From contig CAKUJL010000045.1 in NCBI GenBank assembly GCA_934661715.1, forward strand, positions 1 to 8,929: a stretch of DNA of 8,929 nucleotides. The letters are read 5' to 3'. The notes under the pieces were generated by a model. It saw nothing but the letters and a program-made list of their open reading frames with translations, ran no database searches and was not told where the DNA came from. This document shows, in pieces, positions 1 through 5,965 of the stretch; within the stretch, counting starts at the first letter, position 1; each line of letters starts with the position of its first letter. The stretch is from an uncultured Oscillospiraceae bacterium (GTDB lineage: Bacteria; Bacillota; Clostridia; Oscillospirales; Oscillospiraceae). A program made the translations under genes and the position numbers.

Positions 1-17
1 ATCATGCTGTTTTCCAT
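1..17 (-). CDS. Start of the next operon gene (5' end only; product unknown)
   Basis: Only the first five codons and two further bases are in the window, reading Met-Glu-Asn-Ser-Met. The ATG follows the stop codon of the HdrB-like gene after two bases, and an AGGAGG ribosome binding site (positions 25-30, 7 bases upstream) lies inside the end of that gene, so the two are almost certainly co-transcribed and possibly translationally coupled. The product cannot be read from five residues. By neighbourhood, a 4Fe-4S protein (HdrC- or SdhB-like) or a flavoprotein (HdrA- or FrdA-like) would be the expected partner of an HdrB-type subunit. This is inference only. Confidence 0.6.
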
Positions 18-19
18 CC

Positions 20-805
20 TCACGCCTCCTCCAAGCCGAGCGCCGAAGCCAAAAGCTCCGTAAAATACCGCACCGGCACACTGCCGTCCGTGTTCTGCGA
101 GAGATTATACATACAAAGCGGACATGCCGTGATCAAAGCTTCCGCGCCCGCCGTTTTGGCGTTATCCACAATTTTCTGCGCCTGCTTTTGTGCAAAGCCC
201 TTGTTTTCAACCGTCATGTACCCGCCGCAGCACTCGTTGCGCAGCGCGTAATAGACCGGCTCTGCGCCGATGGCGCGGAGGAAATCTTCCAGAATCGTCG
301 GGTTTTCCGGGTCGTCGAAGCCCATTTCGCGGCTCGGGCGCAGGAGAAGACATCCGTAGTACGCGCCGATTTTCCTGCCCGTGAGCGGCTTTTTGACCGC
401 GGCTTTTACCTTATCCCAGCCGATTTTGTCCCGCAGGACCTCCAGATAATGCAGAACCTCGGTTTCGCCTTCATAGGGCGCATCGAGGCTTAAGTAATTG
501 TTGACCTTCGCGCGGATATCGGCGTCATTGCGCATATCGCCGTTCACGCGCTTGATGACGTGGTGGCAGGCAGAACAAAGGGTCACGAGCGCCTGCCCCT
601 TTTCCTTTGCCGCGTGCAGAGCGCGAACCGAGGAAAGCCGCGTCGCAATTTCGTCCTTTGCCATCGGGTAGACCGCGCCGCAGCACTGCCAGTTTTCGAC
701 CTCTTCGAGCGTAAAGCCGAGCGCCTTTGCCGATTTTTGGGCGCACTCGTCCAGCCGCACGCCCTTTGTCTTGAGCGTGCAGCCGGGGAAATATTGAAAT
801 GTCAT
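20..805 (-). CDS. HdrB-like CCG-domain iron-sulfur protein (heterodisulfide reductase subunit B family)
   Basis: This 261-residue soluble protein has no signal peptide or membrane segment and carries two complete CCG (cysteine-rich) domains. The first has Cys9, Cys41-Cys42-Gly43 and Cys77-x-x-Cys80; the second has Cys152, Cys192-Cys193-Gly194 and Cys228-x-x-Cys231. In methanogen HdrB such motifs bind non-cubane [4Fe-4S] clusters that reduce the CoM-S-S-CoB disulfide. In bacteria the same fold serves as an electron-transfer subunit of fumarate reductases of the SdhE/MfrE type, thiol:fumarate reductase (TfrB) and various flavin-based complexes. The N-terminal FPGCTLKTKG pattern and paired motifs fit HdrB better than the LutA or GlcF CCG proteins. 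It starts at an ATG with GGAGG 6 bases upstream (812-816), lies 13 bases after fumC and is followed after 2 bases by another gene. The fumarase and malate dehydrogenase neighbours favour a role in fumarate reduction, but the catalytic partner is outside the window, so the physiological substrate is uncertain. Confidence 0.88.
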   Translation of the reverse strand: MTFQYFPGCTLKTKGVRLDECAQKSAKALGFTLEEVENWQCCGAVYPMAKDEIATRLSSVRALHAAKEKGQALVTLCSACHHVIKRVNGDMRNDADIRAKVNNYLSLDAPYEGETEVLHYLEVLRDKIGWDKVKAAVKKPLTGRKIGAYYGCLLLRPSREMGFDDPENPTILEDFLRAIGAEPVYYALRNECCGGYMTVENKGFAQKQAQKIVDNAKTAGAEALITACPLCMYNLSQNTDGSVPVRYFTELLASALGLEEA

Positions 806-818
806 ATGTCGCCTCCGA

Positions 819-2195
819 TTAGACCATGTTCTCGGGGTGGAACACCTCGTCGAATTTCTCTGCGGTCAGAAAGCCGAGCGCTACGCAGGCTTCTTTGAGG
901 GAAATGTTCTCCTTGTAGGCCTTTTTTGCCGTTTTCGCGGCGTTTTCGTAGCCAATGTAGGGGTTGAGCGCGGTGACGAGCATCAGAGAATTGTGCAGGT
1001 TGTGGGCCATTTTCTCGCGGTTCGCCGTGATGCCGGACACGCAGCGGTCGTTAAACGACACGATCGATTCGGAAAGCAAGCGTGCCGACTGGAGGAAATT
1101 GTAGATGCAGACCGGCATGAACACATTGAGCTCGAAATTGCCCTGGCTTGCCGCCATCGACACGGCCGCGTCGTTTCCCATCACCTGCACCGCGACCATC
1201 GTCACGGCCTCGCACTGCGTGGGGTTGACCTTGCCGGGCATGATCGAAGAGCCGGGTTCGTTTTCGGGGATGAAAATCTCGCCGAGACCGTCTCTCGGGC
1301 CCGAGGCCAGCCAGCGCACGTCGTTTGCGATCTTCATCATGTCACAGGCCAGCGCCTTCAGCGCTCCGTGCGCGAAGACGAGCTCGTCCTTGGATGTCAG
1401 CGCGTGGAATTTGTTCTCCGCCGTGCGGAATTCTCTTCCCGTGATGTTGGAAATTTCCTGCGCGACGCGAACGTCAAAGCCCTTGGGCGCGTTGAGCCCC
1501 GTGCCGACCGCCGTGCCGCCGAGGGCCAGCTCCCGCAGGGGATCGAGCGCGAGAACGATCAGCTGCCGGTCTTTTTCAAGGCTGCTTCTCCAGCCGGAAA
1601 TTTCCTGCGAAAATTTGATGGGCGTCGCGTCCTGCAAGTGCGTCCGGCCGGACTTCACAATGCCGTCGTTTTCCGCCTCCAATCTTCGAAGCGTCGCCGC
1701 CAGCTTGTCGATCGCGGGCAGGACCTGCTCCTCTAAGGCCTCGACGGCAGCGATGTGCATCGCGGTCGGGAAGGTGTCGTTGGACGACTGGGACATGTTG
1801 ATATCGTCGTTCGGGTGCAGAAGCTTCTTGCCGGCGAGCTCGTTACCGCGGTTGGCGATGACCTCGTTGGCGTTCATATTCGACTGCGTGCCCGAGCCCG
1901 TCTGCCACACGACAAGCGGAAAATGCTCGAACAGCTTGCCTTCCAGCACCTCCGTCGCAGCTTTTTCGATCGCGGAGAGCTTTTCGTCCGTCATTTTTTC
2001 GGGCTTCAGCGCGTGGTTTGCCCGCGCGGCGGCAAGCTTCAAAACGCCGAAGGCCCTCGTGATTTCGCGCGGCATGGTCTCAAGTCCGACGCCGATCGGG
2101 AAATTTTCGTGGCTGCGCTCGGTCTGTGCGCCCCAGTATTTGTCCGCCGGGACCTTCACCTCGCCCATGGAATCGTGTTCAATGCGGTAGTCCAT
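819..2195 (-). CDS. fumC: Fumarate hydratase, class II
   Basis: This 458-residue cytosolic enzyme interconverts fumarate and L-malate; the length is normal for the homotetrameric, cofactor-free class II fumarases. All family blocks are present: SGTQSNMNANEV at 101-112, SSND at 137-140, GRTHLQDATP at 183-192 including the active-site-region histidine (His186), and the fumarase/aspartase signature GSSIMPGKVNP at 315-325 in the mobile catalytic loop. The NMNANEV and GRTHLQDATP forms point to fumarase rather than aspartase or argininosuccinate lyase. The ATG is preceded by AGGAGG at 2203-2208, 7 bases away. It lies 15 bases after the malate dehydrogenase stop and 13 bases before hdrB, so the three form one operon. 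With malate dehydrogenase upstream, the likely flux in a fermenter is oxaloacetate to malate to fumarate. Many strict anaerobes use the Fe-S class I fumarase instead, so a class II enzyme here is a mild peculiarity. Confidence 0.96.
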   Translation of the reverse strand: MDYRIEHDSMGEVKVPADKYWGAQTERSHENFPIGVGLETMPREITRAFGVLKLAAARANHALKPEKMTDEKLSAIEKAATEVLEGKLFEHFPLVVWQTGSGTQSNMNANEVIANRGNELAGKKLLHPNDDINMSQSSNDTFPTAMHIAAVEALEEQVLPAIDKLAATLRRLEAENDGIVKSGRTHLQDATPIKFSQEISGWRSSLEKDRQLIVLALDPLRELALGGTAVGTGLNAPKGFDVRVAQEISNITGREFRTAENKFHALTSKDELVFAHGALKALACDMMKIANDVRWLASGPRDGLGEIFIPENEPGSSIMPGKVNPTQCEAVTMVAVQVMGNDAAVSMAASQGNFELNVFMPVCIYNFLQSARLLSESIVSFNDRCVSGITANREKMAHNLHNSLMLVTALNPYIGYENAAKTAKKAYKENISLKEACVALGFLTAEKFDEVFHPENMV

Positions 2196-2210
2196 CGTGC
2201 GTCCTCCTTT

Positions 2211-3161
2211 TTAGAACGTGATCTGATGAATGACTTCCTTGAGCTTATTGGCGCTGTTCTGAAATTTCGCGATCTCATCGTCGGTCAGATGGTTGACGAT
2301 CTTGCCGCGCACGCCGGTCGTATCCACGAGGGCCAGCGTCGACAGGCAGACATCCTCCACGCCGTACTCGCCGTGCATCATCGTCGAGACGGTCAGCGCC
2401 GTTCCGGCCGTGCTCAGCACGCACTTGCACAGGTGGCACACCGACATCGCGACCGCGTAGAACGTCGCGCCCTTGGCCTTGATGACCTGACCGCCGGAGG
2501 TCTTGACGAACTGCTCGATGGGCTCGTACTCTTCCTCGCCCTTCCAGCTGATGCGTTCCTTGTCCGGCGACCACTCGCGGTAATTGTCAATGTGGTTGTT
2601 CGCGATGTGCACCAGAGACCACGGCACGAACGAAGAATCGCCGTGTTCGCCGTAGACATGCGCGTGCACGTTGCGCGGGCTGATGAAAAAGCGCTTGGCC
2701 AGCACCGACTGTAAGCGGCTGGTGTCCAGAATCGTGCCGGAGCCGATGATCTGATGCTCGGGAAGACCCGAAATTTTGTGGAACACGTAGGTCAGCACGT
2801 CCACGGGGTTCGAGACGATGATATAGATGGCCTTCGGCGCGACGCGCACGATCTGCGGGGTAATGTCTTTGAGAATGTTGACGTTCACCTGCGCAAGCTC
2901 GAGTCTCGTCTGGCCGGGCTTTCTCGGAAGTCCGGAGGTGATGATCACGATGTCGGAATTTGCCGCAGCCTGATAGTCGCCCGAGCGGACGATGGCCGGA
3001 GAACAGAACGGAGCGCCCTGATAAATATCCAGCGCCTCGCCGAACGCCTTCTGCTTGTTGATGTCCACGAGGACGATTTCCGAAGCCGTGCCCTGAATCA
3101 TCAGGTCGTTTGCAATCGTGGCGCCGACGCTGCCCGCGCCAATCACCGTAACCTTACTCAT
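2211..3161 (-). CDS. NAD-dependent malate dehydrogenase of the L-lactate dehydrogenase-like family
   Basis: The protein has 316 residues when started at the ATG at 3161. It has a Rossmann fold with GAGSVG at 8-13 and Asp33 at the end of the second strand, which favours NAD over NADP. Catalytic residues of the LDH/MDH family are visible: Arg86 in the mobile loop, Asp146 and Arg149 in LDTSR, and His173 in GEHGDS. Much of the sequence looks like L-LDH (GSGTILDTSRLQ, YGEHGDSS, KGATFYAVAM). However, the loop reads GLPRKPGQTR, with Arg80 at the position equivalent to LDH residue 102. Gln there gives lactate dehydrogenase, and Arg gives malate dehydrogenase in classical engineering work on Bacillus LDH. 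With fumC next door, I call it a malate dehydrogenase reducing oxaloacetate with NADH. The main alternative is a lactate dehydrogenase with relaxed specificity. An in-frame GTG at 3173 would add four residues, but it lies inside the ribosome binding site of the ATG and was not used. Confidence 0.85.
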   Translation of the reverse strand: MSKVTVIGAGSVGATIANDLMIQGTASEIVLVDINKQKAFGEALDIYQGAPFCSPAIVRSGDYQAAANSDIVIITSGLPRKPGQTRLELAQVNVNILKDITPQIVRVAPKAIYIIVSNPVDVLTYVFHKISGLPEHQIIGSGTILDTSRLQSVLAKRFFISPRNVHAHVYGEHGDSSFVPWSLVHIANNHIDNYREWSPDKERISWKGEEEYEPIEQFVKTSGGQVIKAKGATFYAVAMSVCHLCKCVLSTAGTALTVSTMMHGEYGVEDVCLSTLALVDTTGVRGKIVNHLTDDEIAKFQNSANKLKEVIHQITF

Positions 3162-3167
3162 ATCGTT

Positions 3168-3177
3168 CTCCACCTTT
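3168..3177 (-). promoter_or_regulatory. Ribosome binding site that fixes the malate dehydrogenase start
   Basis: On the minus strand this reads AAAGGTGGAG, with GGAG ending 6 bases before the ATG at 3161. The competing in-frame GTG (3171-3173) is part of this purine-rich site and has no Shine-Dalgarno sequence of its own upstream, so the ATG is the better start. Confidence 0.75.
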
Positions 3178-3199
3178 ACTTTTTATTCGCTCTAGTTTT

Positions 3200-3219
3200 A
3201 CCGATACATTTTTATCGGT
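3200..3219 (-). repeat. Perfect inverted repeat in the leader of the mdh-fumC-hdrB operon (possible operator)
   Basis: The arms are ACCGATA and TATCGGT, 7 bases each and perfectly complementary, separated by 6 bases. The repeat lies just downstream of the predicted transcription start and about 40 bases before the mdh start codon. This position suits a repressor operator or a small leader hairpin. It is not followed by a run of T on either strand, so it is not an intrinsic terminator. The even 6-base spacing does not give the T-N11-A geometry of classical LysR boxes, so a link to the adjacent LysR regulator is not established. Confidence 0.5.
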
Positions 3220-3232
3220 TCTTTCATATCGA

Positions 3233-3261
3233 ATTATAATAAAAACTGGCATAGAAGGCAA
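3233..3261 (-). promoter_or_regulatory. Predicted sigma-A-type promoter of the mdh-fumC-hdrB operon
   Basis: On the minus strand the -35 is TTGCCT (3261 to 3256), the spacer is 17 bases, and the -10 is a perfect TATAAT (3238 to 3233). Transcription would start near 3226, giving a leader of about 65 bases before the mdh ATG. The promoter overlaps the lysR terminator: its -35 falls in the second stem arm and its -10 follows the T tract. Confidence 0.65.
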
Positions 3262-3292
3262 ATGTATTTTCTGCCTGTTCTATGTCAGTTTT
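3238..3292 (-). terminator. Rho-independent terminator of the LysR-family gene
   Basis: The hairpin pairs 3242-3260 with 3272-3292: 7 pairs (AAAACTG/CAGTTTT), one mismatch, 7 pairs (CATAGAA/TTCTATG), a 2-base bulge and 4 more pairs (GGCA/TGCC), closing an 11-base loop. On the minus strand it is followed by TTTTTATTATA. It begins about 50 bases after the lysR stop codon. Because A and T tracts flank both sides it might also work weakly on the plus strand. Confidence 0.75.
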
Positions 3293-3342
3293 CATATAAC
3301 GCTATTTGCCGTTGGAAGACGCTGGGCCGCCTCCTGCGGTTT

Positions 3343-4233
3343 TTATTTCTGGTAGCGCTGCTGCACGAACTCGACAAAGCCGCGTTCGATCTGCGTCATG
3401 TCGTATTGCAGCTGATAGACCAGCGCGTCGTGGTAGACGGTCTGGTTGATATTGCTCGGCCGCTGGACGAGCGACCACCTCGATAAGCACCGGTCGGGAA
3501 TCGGGGCGCACCACATGTAAGAGCCCGGCACGGTCTCGAGAAGTCTCAGCTGCGCCAGCCGGTCAACGGTGTAAATTTTGCGCCGCAGGCCCTCGTCGAC
3601 CTTCGGCCCCTTGCGGAAGGTGTCGCCGTGGACGATCTCGGGAAGCCCCGCCAGGTCCTGCCCCGTGATGAGCTGCTTTTCCGCCAGCACGTGCGTTTTG
3701 GGAAACAGAAGCTGGTAGCGGTAGCGGCTCAAAATCTGGAAGCCGAAGCCGCGCGAGACGCTCTGCTCTTCAAAATAGTCGCGGTATTCGCTGCGGAAGC
3801 GGATGATTCCGACCTCCACCTCGCCGTTTTCGAGCATTTCGATCGCCTGCCGCGCGTGGCACTCGCGCACCACGGAGTCCAGATTCTGATCTGTCGGCAG
3901 GGTGTTCAGATAGTCCGCCGTCAGATCGAGGATGAACGCCGCACGCGGAATGCAGATGCGCAGCCGGTTTTCCACCGGATGGCGCGGGCCGAGGGCGTCG
4001 ATGCGCTCGAGTTCACGGATGATGCTCTTGGCGTGCTGTAAAAAAATCGCGCCGCGTTCGGTCGACCGGACGCCTTTGCTCGTCCGCTCAAAAATCTTGA
4101 AGCCGAGGTTGGCCTCCATCTCATGCAGAATACGGCTGAGGTTCGGCTGGCCGATGAACAGGTTTTCCGCCGCCTGGGAAACGGATCGGGTGCGTTCGAT
4201 TTCGATCAGATATTGCAGATGCTGCGTATTCAT
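3343..4233 (-). CDS. LysR-family transcriptional regulator
   Basis: The predicted protein has 296 residues, standard for LysR-type regulators. The N-terminal winged helix-turn-helix occupies about residues 1-60, with the recognition region at about 17-36 (SVSQAAENLFIGQPNLSRI) and the family-typical LGFKIFER at 43-50. A substrate-binding-like effector domain fills about 90-290. I chose the ATG at 4233, which has a GGGGG purine tract 7 bases upstream (4241-4245) and is where family homology begins; an in-frame ATG at 4260 has no ribosome binding site and would leave only a few bases of leader. The gene has its own promoter and terminator and stands between the gal genes and the mdh-fumC-hdrB operon, all in one direction. 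Its target and inducer cannot be read from sequence. The downstream C4-acid operon is the nearest plausible target, although LysR regulators are more often divergent from their targets, and autoregulation is common in the family. Confidence 0.93.
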   Translation of the reverse strand: MNTQHLQYLIEIERTRSVSQAAENLFIGQPNLSRILHEMEANLGFKIFERTSKGVRSTERGAIFLQHAKSIIRELERIDALGPRHPVENRLRICIPRAAFILDLTADYLNTLPTDQNLDSVVRECHARQAIEMLENGEVEVGIIRFRSEYRDYFEEQSVSRGFGFQILSRYRYQLLFPKTHVLAEKQLITGQDLAGLPEIVHGDTFRKGPKVDEGLRRKIYTVDRLAQLRLLETVPGSYMWCAPIPDRCLSRWSLVQRPSNINQTVYHDALVYQLQYDMTQIERGFVEFVQQRYQK

Positions 4234-4269
4234 ACTATATCCCCCATCAGATAATCTCATGCCGAAAAT

Positions 4270-4298
4270 AATATAACAGATTTTTTCAGCATTTGCAA
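4270..4298 (-). promoter_or_regulatory. Predicted sigma-A-type promoter of the LysR-family gene
   Basis: On the minus strand the -35 is TTGCAA (4298 to 4293), the spacer is 17 bases, and the -10 is TATATT (4275 to 4270), so transcription starts near 4263. This leaves about 30 bases to the chosen ATG at 4233. A second, weaker candidate with an extended -10 (TGCTAAAAT, 4350 to 4342) lies upstream but lacks a convincing -35. Confidence 0.6.
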
Positions 4299-4404
4299 TC
4301 GTTCCCGGAAAAGTTCTGAAAAAATTATTTGTGATATATCTATTTTAGCATATCATATCGTTAAAAACTCGTTAAGACTATTTTGCGTGCCGGTTCCCAC
4401 GCCG
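4299..4404. other. AT-rich intergenic stretch between the lysR promoter and the galT terminator
   Basis: No gene is visible here. It contains a short direct repeat on the plus strand (GTTAAAAACT at 4360-4369 and GTTAAGACT at 4371-4379) and a small CATATC/ATATC duplication at 4349-4359. Regulator-binding sites for the LysR gene could lie here, but no clear T-N11-A dyad stands out. Confidence 0.4.
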
Positions 4405-4405
4405 T

Positions 4406-4439
4406 AAAAAACAGCCGTCGGAAGCGTGTCCGGCGGCTG
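4406..4439 (-). terminator. Rho-independent terminator of the galE-galT unit
   Basis: The stem is 10 base pairs (4412-4421 with 4430-4439; CAGCCGTCGG against CCGGCGGCTG, with one G-U type pair), with an 8-base loop. On the minus strand six T residues (4411 to 4406) follow directly. It starts 18 bases after the galT stop, on the correct strand, with a strong GC-rich stem. Confidence 0.9.
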
Positions 4440-4456
4440 CTTTCTGTTATTCCGAA

Positions 4457-5965
4457 TCAGTCCTCACAGACCGCCCGCAGGAAACGCTTCAGCGCGTCGC
4501 GCCCCGCCTTGTCGGTCTTGTAAACGCCCGCGCACTCCAAAACTTGCGCAAAGACTTGGCCGATTTCGTATTTGATGATCTCGTCCGCATTTTCTGCATT
4601 GAATTCCGGGTGACGCTTCATGAAGCCTTCCGCCCAATCCGCGTGCTTGGCAAGCTCGTCGTTTTCACGGAGATTTTCGCCGTTCAGAAGTGCCTCTCTG
4701 AGATCGGCCATCTCCTTTTTCAGCCGTCCCGGCAGGATCGCCAGACCCATGACTTCGATCAGACCGATGTTCTCCTTCTTGATGTGATGCAGCTCCTCAT
4801 GCGGATGGTAGAGGCCCATCGGATGCTCCGGCGTGGTCAGGTTGTTGCGCAAGACCAAATCCAGCTCATACTTGCCGCTGCGCATCCGCGCAATGGGCGT
4901 AATGGTGTTGTGCGGCTCGCCGTCGGTTTCGGCAAAGATCATCGCGTCCGGGTCGCTGTACTTGCGCCACTTTGCGAGAATTCTTCCCGCCAGCTCACAG
5001 AGCTGGTTTTTGTTTTCCGAGTTCAGGCGAAGCACCGTCATCGGGTACTTCACGACGCAGCAGTCCACGTCCTCAAAGCCCGGCACCTCAAAGCCGAACT
5101 CTTTCTCGGCCTTCTCCATCGGGAAGGTATGATGGCCGCCCTGAAAATGCTCATGCGCCAGAATGCTGCCGCCGACGATGGGAAGGTCTGCATTGCTGCC
5201 GAGGAAGTAATGCGGGAACTGCTCGACGAAGCTGAACAGCTTGTCAAAGGCCGAGCGGTCAATGACCATCGGCGTGTGCTCCGTGTTCATAACGATGGCG
5301 TGCTCATTGTAATACACATACGGCGAGTACTGGAAGCCCCACGGCTGACCATTCACGGTCACAGGCATGACGCGCAGATTCTGCCTTGCCGGGTGCGAGA
5401 TCGTGCCCGCATAGCCGACATTTTCGACGCAGAGCAGGCACTTCGGATACCCGGACGCTTTCTTGAGCTTCGCCGCTGCGATGTCGCGCGGGTCCTTTTC
5501 GGGCTTCGAGAGGTTGATGGAAATTTCAAGTTCGCCATATTTCGTCTGCGCCGTCCAATGCTCGTCCTTCGCGATGCGGTCGCGGCGGATGTAGTTGCAG
5601 TCCTGACTCAGCTTATAGAAGTAGTCGGTCGCCGCTTTCGGGCTTTCTGCGTAGAGCGACCAGAACTTCCGCACGACCTCCGACGGCCGCGGCGTGACGC
5701 AGCCCATGAGCCGCGTGTCGAATAAATCGCGCTCTGCAATGGTGTCGTTAATCTGCCCGTTTTCGGCTGCATAGTCGCACAAAAGGTTCAGACATTCCGG
5801 AAAATCGTAATGCTCTTTCTGCTTTTCGTAGCTCTCTAACTTCAGTTCCGTCAGAAGCGAATTCCGCGCGAACGTCTCATCCAGCGGGTGCAGCAGCTCA
5901 CAGTTTTTCGCATAATCGAGCAGCGAGTCGAGCACCGCCCACACTTTTTCAGTCGTCATAGCCAT
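4457..5965 (-). CDS. galT: UDP-glucose--hexose-1-phosphate uridylyltransferase, class II
   Basis: This 502-residue cytosolic enzyme of the Leloir pathway transfers UMP between UDP-glucose and galactose-1-phosphate, giving UDP-galactose and glucose-1-phosphate. Its length matches the class II enzymes of Firmicutes; class I enzymes such as that of E. coli are near 350 residues. The histidine-rich active-site block is visible as GGSILAHEHFQGGHH at 265-279, characteristic of the class II form, and a CLLC pair is at 176-179. The N-terminal half corresponds to the GalT N-terminal domain and the remainder to the C-terminal domain. The ATG at 5965 has AAGGAG 7 bases upstream (5973-5978), inside the end of galE; a second ATG two codons later is 13 bases from that site and less likely. 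It overlaps galE by 17 bases, suggesting translational coupling, and is followed by a strong terminator. Confidence 0.95.
   Translation of the reverse strand: MAMTTEKVWAVLDSLLDYAKNCELLHPLDETFARNSLLTELKLESYEKQKEHYDFPECLNLLCDYAAENGQINDTIAERDLFDTRLMGCVTPRPSEVVRKFWSLYAESPKAATDYFYKLSQDCNYIRRDRIAKDEHWTAQTKYGELEISINLSKPEKDPRDIAAAKLKKASGYPKCLLCVENVGYAGTISHPARQNLRVMPVTVNGQPWGFQYSPYVYYNEHAIVMNTEHTPMVIDRSAFDKLFSFVEQFPHYFLGSNADLPIVGGSILAHEHFQGGHHTFPMEKAEKEFGFEVPGFEDVDCCVVKYPMTVLRLNSENKNQLCELAGRILAKWRKYSDPDAMIFAETDGEPHNTITPIARMRSGKYELDLVLRNNLTTPEHPMGLYHPHEELHHIKKENIGLIEVMGLAILPGRLKKEMADLREALLNGENLRENDELAKHADWAEGFMKRHPEFNAENADEIIKYEIGQVFAQVLECAGVYKTDKAGRDALKRFLRAVCED

Noticed and set aside
837..2190. Long plus-strand open frames antisense to fumC (up to about 360 codons)
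   Set aside because: They lie wholly opposite a well-conserved fumarase, have no recognisable domains and are the expected result of GC-rich codon use in the real gene.
2211..3161. Naming the dehydrogenase as L-lactate dehydrogenase (ldh)
   Set aside because: Overall resemblance is high, but Arg at the specificity position and the adjacent fumarase argue for malate; left without a gene symbol because the lineage is uncertain.
3162..3173. GTG start at 3173 for the malate dehydrogenase
   Set aside because: The GTG lies inside the AAAGGTGGAG ribosome binding site of the ATG at 3161 and has no site of its own.
3327..3348. Plus-strand terminator-like element (CCGC, 5-base loop, GCGG, then TTTTTATTT)
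   Set aside because: Only four GC pairs plus possible G-U pairs, it overlaps the end of lysR on the opposite strand, and no plus-strand gene precedes it.
4234..4260. ATG start at 4260 for the LysR-family gene
   Set aside because: It has no ribosome binding site, sits only a few bases from the predicted transcription start, and adds nine residues before the normal family start.
4544..5725. Plus-strand open frame of about 390 codons opposite galT
   Set aside because: Its translation is arginine/histidine/valine-rich with no family resemblance, and it is antisense to a clear class II GalT; a shadow frame.
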